Of a DNA stretch of 64,000 nt, positions 12,224 to 24,300 are shown one piece after another; position 1 is the first letter of the stretch; each line of letters opens with the position of its first letter. Origin of the DNA: Cylicocyclus nassatus. Lineage: Eukaryota; Nematoda; Chromadorea; Rhabditida; Strongylidae. Where the stretch lies: positions 46,674,162 to 46,738,161 of the forward strand of contig CATQJL010000223.1 in NCBI GenBank assembly GCA_958299035.1, given 5' to 3'. The notes below the pieces were generated by a model. The model was not told the DNA's origin and ran no database searches. It saw nothing but the letters and a program-made list of their open reading frames with translations. A program made the translations under genes and the position numbers.

Positions 12224-12330
12224 GACTGCACACATTACGGGTCATGCTGGTTGCTATGTCAATAGTGTTTGCACTTTTAGCTATGATAACTGGAACAGCG
12301 TGCTTTTTCTACCCATTCCTATTCGTAGTC
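12224..12330 (+). CDS. Membrane gene exon a: transmembrane helix
   Basis: The acceptor is CTCTTTACAG and the donor is GTAAGT. It is 107 nt (two bases completing a codon plus 35 codons). It encodes a strongly hydrophobic stretch, MLVAMSIVFALLAMITG then ACFFYPFLFVV, which is long enough for one membrane span. Confidence 0.75.
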
Positions 12331-15300
12331 GTAAGTTATCCCAGTGGATTCAGACATAAATGTTAACAAGAGAATTAGAAATTGCTGAAATCAAGAACTT
12401 TTTGACCACTGTTTCTGCTGAATAAATCTCTTGGAATTCCATAAAGAAAACATGTTTTTGTTTTGACAAGGGAAGGAAGGTTGGTCGAAGTGGCCTTCTG
12501 AAATGGGATGTACACTATCTTGTAGAGATTGGAACGCTGATTCCAAATCTACCTTTGCTATCTGCTGCGGGCTTCTGGATGAGGAGTTATGAAGGTTTCC
12601 GTGAGTAAAAATTCAAATGCAAGATTAGTATAAAATCAGCTCGCAAGGTTTTTTCTGACCTTCAAACGAGGCAGCAGCAAACTGATACATTTGACTCGAA
12701 ATACTTGTTGCACCGAGTGACCTGACTATTAGTTGAGCTCTAGAAAAAATGTTACGACTGATTTAACAAATTGGAAATTCTGCATTAAATTTTTCTCACA
12801 AAAACCTTCATCTCTTTGGATCAAAAGCCCGCAGTAGATAGCGAAGGCAAATTTGGAATCAGCGTTCCAAGCTATATAAGATAGTATACATTTCATTTCA
12901 AGAGGCCACTTCGACCAACCTTCCTTCCCTTGTAAGCACGACTTTACCTTATTGACATGAGGTTGACGATCGGTGATAGGGTTAACAAAGGATCCCGCAG
13001 GATGGAAATGGAAATTCTGATGGAAGGATACTTGGTCTAACTGGCCACATAGAAAGAGATGTATATGAACACGTAGTCCTTGAAACGCTGATTTCAAATC
13101 CATCTTCGCTGTCTGCAAAGCGTACATGTGAATGAATTAATCCTGATTCGTTGCGTGATACCAATCCACTCACAACTACTATGTCCACTGATGGATTCCT
13201 TGCCACGCTTTGTATAAAAGAGTTCGTTCCTCGCAAAGGCTCGTAATTTCTTTCACAGAAAAGCTTTTCAAATAACGAAGATAGTTTTGAGATTAGCTTT
13301 CCAAGAACTACTCATCCAATTAACCATATATTGAGTTGTTTCAAAAGTTCCACACGTTTTCGTAGCCCTTTCTTTAAGTGCAAATTTTGAGGGAAAAACT
13401 ATTTTTTGAGAGGCCTGCTTTTATCATCTAGAGGCTCTTTCATTTTTTCTATAAAGGCTCTCGTTTTTTATAAGACTTTGTTCAACTTGCGGATCCTACT
13501 TCAAAGGACAACAAAGCAAATGTAGAACTTTTTCTTGTTAATCTATCTACATAACCCCAGTAAGCAAAAAACATATTTTCTGTAAAATGCATAATTTTAC
13601 TACGGACTTGTGCTAGTCAATGAAATGGGTTTTGAGTCTGAGAAATACTTCACCCTGAAAGTTTTGAGAACATAACATGTCGTTGCATTCCTTTACGTCG
13701 CTAGAAATCGCGAGAACAATGCGATTACGAAACTTTTCGCTCTATAGTACAAGATTGGGCTTAGTACATTCTGATTTGCAAATTCGAGCAAATTGCTCCC
13801 GTTCAGCAAGTAAAAAATTGAATTCAGAAGCTTGTGTTTTTTGTCATTCTAAAAAGGACAACTTGAGTAGTTTTTTTTTTATTTTAACAATATTTTTTTT
13901 TGAAAATTCAACAAAATCAAGGTGATTGCCGCTCAGCCAACCATTGGTTACCCACGAGCAGAGTTTGTGCATTCTTTTCACAGTCCGGATTGAGTTATGG
14001 TTCTTAAGAGAATTTTAAAAAATCACTGTTCGGCGATTTTCAACCCATAAATTTTCTTGTAGTTGCTGAATAATTTCGGGTATTCATAGATTTGCCATGG
14101 TTTCGTAGCTAGTGACACTTTTGCACTCGCAATGATCAGTTCTGAGAAGTGTTATGGAGAATTGGAGATAAACTTAAAAGCAAACTACAACTCTTCCCAT
14201 GTGGTCAATTTAGCTGAGTATCCTTCCTCTGTGAAATCAGCACTCATTATCGACTTCAACAACATATCTCTCGTCTTGGATGGTGCAGGACAAGGTGCTT
14301 TCCTTGTTGAGCAATAATGTTAATGTAAAATTAAGTTTTGCAAGTACAAACCTACCATGCAAAATATGGACTTTTGGGGCAGAAAATCGCTTTCCATTTA
14401 TCGCTAGAGAGCACATGGTAAAGGCCACTGCGTAACGAAGGCGTAGAAGCGGTATTAATTGACCGGGCGCTAACGCGGCGCGCGCTGTTGTAAATTCCGT
14501 GCCTCATGCGCTCTGCGGTTAATGAAGCCGCGTTTCCAAAGATATTGCGCCTTTGTCTGCAACAGCGTATCGATGGTTTATGAGTTTTTAAGAATAGAGC
14601 ATAGCATGCTACAGAGAACCAAACTACAAGGATGTCGTAAAGTTGTCTTCCCTTTCTAAGTCGTACCGGAAATCTGAAATATCATCAAATGCGCCGATAA
14701 GGTCCTCTTTCTCTAAAAACAATATTTTTCGAAAAATTATGGGGTTTGAAAGTTTGAATCTGGCAACCATTCACTGCCAAACATTTAACGAGTACGGTAA
14801 ATGCTTATTCATAAATCTTTGAAATGTATTTTTTCTTAGTAGTCAGTGCACTCAATCGCACGCCAATTACGCTCTTCTCAGCTGGGCTCAAATGCACATC
14901 ATTCTCATTGGAACTCCAGCGACTTCGCTATTCAGAAGCTCATAACTTCTTTTTGAAGAATAGTTCGAACACATTATGTAGATCTGGAATCAGAGGGCAA
15001 CCTGCGGCTCTTCCGATGTCATCATGATTGGCAAGACTAAAGGGCCGGGCATAGTTCACGCGATTTGGCAATTCGCCAAAAGTCTTCAGATCCAACAGCA
15101 AACTGCACATGCATAGTGTGTATAGCTTACGTGGATTGATAAATTGCCCTGTCTTCTGTACATTTATAATGTGCTTACAATGAGTTATGGACACCTGAAA
15201 TATTGCGAAATCGCGTTGCGACTGAAATCGCGTGAGGTATGCCCGACCCTTAACCATTCAAATATCATTCACTGGAGAGATTGCAAAGAGCTGGTTTGTC

Positions 15301-18300
15301 GCTTGTAGCTAACGTACTTTCATATTGACCATCAAAATCTTTAATTGTAGTAATTCTTTCTTTATCAGTAGGAGAGCAAATGAGTAAACAATCGGGATTC
15401 ACATCAAATAATTTACGGTGCAAAGTCTTGACCTGCTGTAAAACGAAACTGCATAACGTGAAACAATGTTAATGCGATTGAGAACGGTGATTTCAGATAT
15501 TCGAACTTGTAAAATCATTCATTTTCTTCTGTCTGCTTACAGTCAAAATGTTTTGGCCTCAGCGTTATACAACCATAATGCATGCAAGAGGTAGGTAGAC
15601 GAACGATTAGGTTGTATTAGGTTGTAAAGAAAGTTCCGGGGCACTTTTGGAAATTTCATTTTCTGACGCATTTTTCTGGCGCTCGGTCGGACTTTGACAC
15701 AGAGTCTTTTATACCGTGAGGGAAGCCTATACTTTTCAAAACCGCTTCCGATTTTCAGCGATGCCAGAACATGTTTGATCTACAAATCAAAAAAAGGAAA
15801 TCTTCCCACCCATAAAAATTTCACAATTTTTTTTTCTGTGGCCATTTATTTGTGCAGTTCGAGGAGTGTCGTCCAAATCATGGGTGATCTGATTGAGAGC
15901 CCGCTAACTTCTAAGTGGCAGCTGCACTTGAGTTTCGCGGTCTGCGCTCAGGAATTACGAGCTGTCGAACTTGCACCTGACTGCATCTCTTTTCGCAGCT
16001 GGAGTCGCTTCTGCAGGGATCGCCACGCCTGGATGATGTGTCCAAAAAATGTGTAAGGCATTACTCCAACAATGCTCGCAGTTATCAAAGATTTGGTCCT
16101 TTTTGTGCAGAACCAGAAGACTTCAATTCACTTACTCGAAAAATGTAGTCTAGGGCAAAAAATGATTGATTTTTCAAATTTTCTGGAAAATCTTTATTTG
16201 CACACTGGTCGCTTGAAGACTTAAATAGTTTCCATAATAGCCCCAGCGGACTTCTATATAACTACAGCATCTGAGCTCTTCAGCTCTCACCATGCCTGAG
16301 ATAATCCTACAAATAGGCTACTTTTTGCGTCGACCTTTTTCTCTTCTGCGCATGCTGGTGGTCCGCAGTGAAGTGCTGAAAAGCCAACAAGGTATATATT
16401 GTAGACAAAATTGTCTTTGCAATGGAGTTTGTAGCTCTGAAGAAGATTCAGTCTGCTTGATGTTACAGCGACTTGAAAAATGATTTTTGCAAGTGCCCCG
16501 GAACTTTCTTTACAATCATAACTTAATAATAACGCGCTAAGGCCGTCTGTTTTTTTGTGTGTGTGTCTGTCTGTAAATCTGTCTGTCACGAAATTCGTAG
16601 AGCGAGTTCCAGCAAAGGTTTTGAGCTAGAATTTTGGTGTTAGCACCCTATCAGCATGTAGGTAAAATGTGCAGAAGCATAAGCCGATCCGATAATTGGA
16701 ACCTGTGAAATTGTGCGCCAAACGGATCCACGCGGCATTTCGCGCGCCAAAGTGGGCCTTTGATTAGACTTTTTCCAAAGTCATGGTTTCGTTTAGCAAG
16801 CAAATCCGCAAACCATGGACTCCAGCCCGAAAAGTGAGCAAAAAGTTTACTTTCATGCAAGATCGGCGCCAAAAAGGAGTAATTGCGTAGATGATCGATT
16901 TGTTAAAGTTTTACTTGAAAATGTGAGAAAATTCTTGCTCAATTATGTCACTCACGGTTGGCATCATCTTTATGACGACTATCAAGCCATTATAACCCCA
17001 GTGACTGATTCAGAATCGCATTTGATCTTTTGGAGAGCACTTTCTTTCCCTCAAAGTCACCAATCTTACATGAAAAAACTTTGGGAATGAGTAGTTGTTC
17101 ACACTTCATTCATGATGATCTGCATCGTGAGGTAAGTTTCAAAGTCATCATTTTGGGACAACGAGGAAGGCATGTGAATAGTGGAGCCAGTGCGAGCCTC
17201 TGCGAAGCAGAGGTGACGCACTGGTAACTTATAATAACGGGCTAAGGATGTTTACGTGTTTTTGTGTGTGTGTGTGTCTGTCTGTCTGTCACGAAATTCG
17301 TGGAACGGTTGCCAGCCAACATCTTAAGCCCAAATTTTGCACAGCGCATGCTACCAACATGAGAGTCCACTATATCAAAGCTTGAGCGGATCCGTTTAGC
17401 AGATCCCTCAAAAAATGCGCGTCAATCGGACCCACCTGGCTTTTCGTCCCCAAAATTGGGTCCGTAATTCCACTTTTTGCAGGCTCGTGGATGTTTATGG
17501 CAAGTAAATGTGCAAACCAGGAACTTAGGCCCAAAAAAGTGATCAAAAGTCCACTACTTTACAAAAACGGCGCCAAAAAGTATTGGTTGCGTAAATGGTC
17601 ATTTTGCCAAGCTTTTACCAGAGCATTTGATGCGATTTTTGCACCTAAATGTAGCTTATGGTGACTACTGTTCTTATGGCGACTGTCAAGACTGTGGAAA
17701 AATCAAAAACGTACAAAATTTTGCTTTGCTCTCCTGCAAAAAAATTTCATCCACGCGAAATCACCGATTTCACATGAAAAAGCTTTCGGAATGAGTAGTT
17801 GTTTACATTTTGTTCATGATAGTAGGCATTGCTCGGTGAGTTTCAATGTCATCATTATGCGAGAATGAGTAGGGCCTAGATAGTAGAACCAGTGCGAGCC
17901 TCTGCGAAGCAGAGGTGACGCACTGGTCTAATAATAATCTGGCAAAAGTGAAGACTAGAGACAGCGCTACTGTTACTCAGTTGCTGATTGCTAATGAACG
18001 GAACGGTTACTTGTGGACGCTAACACTGTTTTTAGGCGGAGGACTCAATTTACTACTATTAGAGAGGGCCAAATTGAGGTCTGAAGACGACGAGTTTGTT
18101 TACTTATGGAGCGGATTCGCCTGCTTCTATTATGCTTTGCTGACCGTGACTGTAGTCAAGAACATCGCCGATTATCAAACAAATGAGGTATGCTTTTCCG
18201 TCCGCATTGTGGAATTTATTCTCTTTTTCAGTCAGAAAGCAGACTATCTCTGGAGAGGTGCTGAATTTCGCGTCTTTCAGTAAGAGTTAATGCTTAGTAG

Positions 18301-21300
18301 GTATCCCATGGACCTAATGACATGCCTACACAACAAAAAAAAAGGGGTACTCGTGGGTAATGTCTGCTATATCACCCGATCATCAAGATACCACCTTGAT
18401 TTTACGAGTAAAAGACAGTGTTTTTCTCTCTAAACTCAATCAGGTCCAACACATCAAAGCATTTCCCAACCAAGGATTTTTTATTGTACCGCGTCGCACC
18501 TACGAGAATAGTGCGAGAGAGCGGTCGTTCCGAAGGGCACAGGCAGAGCCCAGCGCGAGGATGGCAACTGGACATAGGTGAAAGGCTCCGCCTTTGTCAT
18601 GATCAATTTTTACGATTTCCAGCTTGATCCCGCCAGCTGCATAGGCTGTTCGATTGAAGCGCGCTTTCTTCAAATAAGACCTGCGTTGTTGCTATTTCAA
18701 GCCTTTACAAGGAGGAGAGGAGGAGCTTGAGAAAGAAAATGTTACTATACACTAAACTTGAGGTGCAGAGCAATTTATGTAAATATCATGAAAAACTTAT
18801 GTGAAGAAATTTTGCCTACCATAGGTGGGCTTAGGTGGGCAATTATCCACCTAAATTGGAAAAAAGTCAAGCGCGCTCTTCAGTCACATAAGTTTTTTAT
18901 AATTCCTCATTCTTTGTTCCTTAATCCAACAGAGACCAATTTTGTGCCACATAGTCATATGTGCGTTGCGAAAGAGCCTTTTTTCCATTTTTGTCAGTAA
19001 GAAATTTTCAGGAAAAAGCTTGCCAGAACCTTCATTCACATACTTTTTGCTAAAACTTCTCATTTAACTCCTACAAGTCCATGCCCATGTAAATAGATAC
19101 CAAGTTCTGTATCATATCATCACTGTATTGCAAACGAGCCATTCTAGATTACATCTTCACTTGCCAGTTAGAAAATTTTTTTTTGAAAAAAGCTTAGTAC
19201 ACCATCCATTTATAAAAATTTTCATAATTTTGATATTCTGTGCCCATTAACCTACGTGCGTTCATTTTCGCAATTAGGTGCCATATCTTTAAGATATTGA
19301 GAACTAATCATGCATGAGGTTCCAACTTGCGCCAGCTAAACGGCTTCGCGCGTGCGGCCATCAGCGACGGCGAGAGATCTGAAGCGCTCCAAGCCACTCT
19401 GTGGAAGAAGTGCCTAGATTTGTTTGCCATTTGAACCGACAATTTTTTCGTGGCTCTGTTCCAGACTCCGCGTGACGTATCACCTTTGCTTTTTTTTCAC
19501 ATAAAGCGACTTCCAGTTCGTCATTTGCCCACTTCTTGCCGGTCTCTGGGCATAGCTATGCAAGCTGCACGCAAGTGCACCTTTCACTCGCGGAATTAGC
19601 GTACTTACTCATGTTCGAAGAATGTTCAGCTATTGACGTGTTGACCATTTTTTCATTTTCCACATGATAACTTTTTTACACCTTGCTCACAAAAAATCCG
19701 GTTGTTATGTGCGCCTTGCTGGAGAGCTAAAAGTTTTTACTTGGCCAAAAAAATCACTGCCAAAATGTCCAGGTGTCATTATGGGTCTGATTATAGCATG
19801 TGTTTACAACATAAAATATAGCATAGCTCACTTTTTGCTTCCGCAGGTTTACGAAAAGATTATTCTCCACCTTCATGCACACCCAGCTGCGTTATAAAAC
19901 TTTCCAGAAGATTTTGTGATGATTGCCGTTATGCATTTATGTTGGTACGTTTGCGCTGTACATACGCTGCACATATGTATGGTGCGTACCCAGGATTTCC
20001 ATTCGGGGGCACCGGAAAATTTTTTTTTCGTAAGGCTAAGTTGAATTTTTAGAAAATTCCACAAATTACACAAATTATTTACAAGTATAAACAAGCAAGT
20101 CGCTTGACATTTTTATGACTCATATAAGTAACGCTCAAGAATTTCGCGACCCATCCTCGCTTCCTCTCGGTACACCACTGGTATGGTATAGTAACGGAGT
20201 ACATGGTTCAAAAGTAATATCGAATTCACCAACTCTGTTAGGTCATTGTTTTTTGCACTACGTTGAAAAGCTTAGGTTGACTTAATCTTATTGTTAGACT
20301 TGACGTATCATTTATCGTACTACATTATTATAGAATTGTCATGTGTATTTACAAGATGCTTTTGTGCCACTGGAAACCGATCTCGAGAGATATCCGAAAA
20401 AGCTACTGTATCACTATCTTAAAAGTTGCATGCTGTATATATGAGTGACCTTGATAATGTTAAATCTATGATTAGCGATCCCTCCTACACAAAGTGAATT
20501 TATTTGCTGACCCTATTTTAATTTTCTGTTTATTTTTGTACTGTTGACATCTACTTAACTTAACCTCCTTGATGACCACGAGTTGAACAACTACTTCAAT
20601 AATTGTTTTGGAAAAAAGAAGCCCATTTATGTCTTTCCTTAACCTTTTGAAAAGAAGAATCCTATATTTACTAAGAAGCTTGACGTTTTTCCATGTATTG
20701 AAAAACGAAGAATAAAACACCACTAAGGTGATGACAGAAAGTCTACCGTCGGAGGGAAAAGGAAGCCGCGAGTAGCAGGGCAGCGATTTCATCCAATGCC
20801 AGAATTCGCTCCTCCGACAGCGGCAATACTGTAACATGCTCTATGGTGTAAGTTGACTGCATGAAATCGTTCGGATCGCTGTAGGCTGAACGCACGCGAG
20901 CTGCCTGCAACGCGGCTGCCGAGTACGGGCGCTACGATGACTCATGCCCGCGGATGCCAATGTTAGCCCGCAAGAGACACGCTCGCAGGCGTTCAGCCGG
21001 GTCGTTTCCGTGCAGTCAACTATACGAAGAAAGTCAGATAGGAAAGTATAATAACAAGGTGAAACATTCAAAGACACGGAACTGAGTAAACTACTGTTTT
21101 TTGGTTTTTTGGTGGTGTGCTCTGGACGCGCAACATTGTGCGATTGAACAGCGTTGCTGTCACCATTCCATTCTGAAGGGCTGTAACCAAAGTCGAGAAA
21201 GAGGTCAGGCACAAGTCTATTGAAAACGACTCTGCTGTCACCTTTCAACTTTAAGGGGTTGTAATCAGAGTTGAGCAAGAGGCCAGGACAAGTCTATCAA

Positions 21301-24300
21301 ATACGACCCTCCCCCCTTCCCCTGAAAGCCTCTAACTAACATCTTCTTCCTCCTCTTCACCCCGAAACCTCAGGATGTGATATACCGGAAGATATCATCC
21401 TGTCTCGGAGAGTTTTTGAATTTTCAAAGTCGTAAGCCGGATTTTCTTGCACCTTACATCGTACGTAACTTGACGTCGCAATGTGATCCGAATGGATCTA
21501 CTGAAACAGTCATAATTTCCCCAAGGTAGAGGTGTTCAGCTCCAAATTTCCACTGTAGCAAAAAGAAGCTATGTCTTCATTATCAATACCAAAAATGCGA
21601 TCTTGGGATTTTTAAGGCAAGAGAGGCTTCAGGAAAGTGACAAAGCGATGGGAAACGAACACAATACACCATGTGTGAGAGAAAAATCTAAACCTCACTG
21701 TTCACGCCGCAGTGGAACAGTATTAAAATTTTTTGATGGCAACTGTAGCGCAGTGTTATTTTTTAAGCTTTTTTAGCTGTGTGAGAAGCAGACATAGAAG
21801 TGAAAAGCTTAGGAATTTAGGTAATCGAAAAGATAGCGACTGACATATGTTTTTAAGAATCATCGTCACAGAAATCCATTCGCAATTCCCGATGCACCGC
21901 GATATCCTCAAGTTGTTATACTTCCTGCAGAACCAGAGCTCGGAAACACTAATCCGGACGATCCTCCGCCATACTCGGTAAGCTATTACTTATTAGGCTA
22001 CTGCTCAACTTGCTTCAATGTTCGAGGTCAAAAATTACCGCACTATTGAGTCATCTTAAATTTTTCGTTTTTCAGCCTTTGACATTGATGCCATATTTTG
22101 TAACTGTCAAGGGACTGATTACCGTATACGGATTCACAAAGAAGATTATACTGTTTTTGCGGGTTGCACCAAACATGCAAAAACATCTATATAAAAAAAT
22201 TTATTCTTTGAAGTTGACATAGAAATGCTTTCGTCAAGCTCAAACCCAATTGTCAGGTAGTTAAAGGGCAGAACCCAGCATGAGGGCGGCAAATGTTTCT
22301 TCCTCCATTAAAAATTGGTAGATCGGTAATGGTGCATTCTAACAACTCTCAAAAATGTGAGTGGTTGGGCGCCGGGGTTTCTATTAGGATTCCACATAAG
22401 TTCCACTTGGAAATCCATCAGGTCCAATGTGTCGAAACCGTCGGATTTCATCGAAACTTTGCGCAATAGGATAATTTGACAAGGTAAACAATTTGAAAAA
22501 GTGCAGCTTATACATCTAAAAATAGGGCAATTGCTTTCGTTGATCACATGATAACAATTATAACGCCAAAAAGACAAAAGTTATCAGAAAAAGTTGCATA
22601 ACTTATGTTCCAACCTAATACTTATCCATCAAGCTCAGATCTTCCAAAACCAATCAGCATCAAGTCCACGTCCTTGAAGCCTATCAAAACACAAAAGGGC
22701 ATAGCGAATAAGCAAGTTGAAAACGACTTCAATCCTAATTTCTCTGAAACCTGCGCACGTGCAAAAAGGATAAGTATTGGAGTTGGCAGAGATGCCCTGA
22801 TACACAATAATGCTCATCCACCATAGCCTATAATGACGGGCAAGGGTTGTTTGCTGTGTGTGGTGTGTGTGTGTGTGGTGTGTGTTGTGTGTGTTGTGTG
22901 TGTGGTGTGTGTTGGTGTGTGTGGTGTGTGTGTGGTGTGTGTTGGTGTGTGTGGTGTGTGTGCGGTGTCTGTGGTGTGTGTGTGGTGTGAGTAGTAGGTG
23001 TGGTGTGTGTGGTGAGTGTGGTGTGTATGTAGTGTGTATGTGATGTGTGTAGTAGGTGTGGTGTGTGTCGTGTGTGTGTGTGTGGTGTGTGTGTATTTGT
23101 GGTGGTGTGATGTGTTTGTGGTGTGTGTGTGTGGTATGTTTAGTCCGTGTAGTATGTGTGGTGTGTGTGTGGTGTATGGTGTGTGTGTCACGATTTACAG
23201 AGCAAGTTCCAGCAAGGGTTGTCTTGAGCTAGAATTTTGCCCACATCACCCTGTCAGCATATAGATCAGTTGTACAAAAGCACAAGCCCATCTGATAAGC
23301 GGAACCTTTGAAAAGTGTGCGCCAAATAAATCACGCGGTTTTCAGCACAAAACTGGGTCTAAATTCAGACTTTTTGCAAAATTATGGATCTCTTTGACAT
23401 ATATTCTTCAAGCCGTTGACCTCAGTTCAAAAAAGGATCAAAAATCGCAACCTTTTCCGAGAACGGCGCCAAAAAAGATGATTGCGTAGATGCTCGTTTT
23501 GTAAGGGTTTCACTTAAGGAAAAGAATTTTGCTTAGAGATTCAAGTCGTGAAAGACGTTGTCATTGTAGCAATTATCACGCTATCGTAGATTCGGTAATC
23601 ATTTCAAAATCGTATTCAATTCTCGGCACAGAGATTTCCGCTCTCAAAATCACCAATCCCATGGAAAAGCCTTAGGAATGGGTAGCCGTTTACCATTTAT
23701 TCGCGATGGCCAGCATTGCATGGTGGCTTTCACAGTCATATTGGGTAAGCAGGAGAAAGGCGAAGATGGCGGAACCAGTGCGAGCCTCCGCGAAGCAGAG
23801 GTGATGGTGAGGCGAGGTGGTACATATATGAAACCGAGTGATGGTGAACTGTTAGTTTAGTGTGTTGTGTTTTTTATAGCAACTTTTGTGTGCGAACCGA
23901 TCAGCGCCAAATTCTGCACGCGTGTGCTTCCGAAACAGATCCACCGCGTAGGCTACTTTCGGCGAAAAGCTCACTCCTTTTATTGCTTATTGATTTTGGA
24001 GAAAAATGAACTCTTATCAAGTATTATCAAATCGCTTGCAAATTCCTTGTAAACAATAGCGGTAGAACTCATTTCCATTCCAACGTGAGGGAGATGCGGT
24101 AATTCACGGCGGTGCGGTCAACAGGTTGTGTTCTGTTACCGAGAAACAGAAGGAAGCCAAAACGCATATAAGTTGAGTCTATAGAGTCTCTTTACACACC
24201 AAGTTTCCTCTTTGTTGAGCCAGTTGAACGCACGATGCAGGCGAAACTGTGCATGTCAGCTAGTTTTAATAAAAGTCTGCTTTTTAGGAAAGTTATGCCT

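Noticed and set aside
22814..23264. His/Thr-rich and Cys/Val-rich open frames
   Set aside because: Translation of a TG microsatellite.
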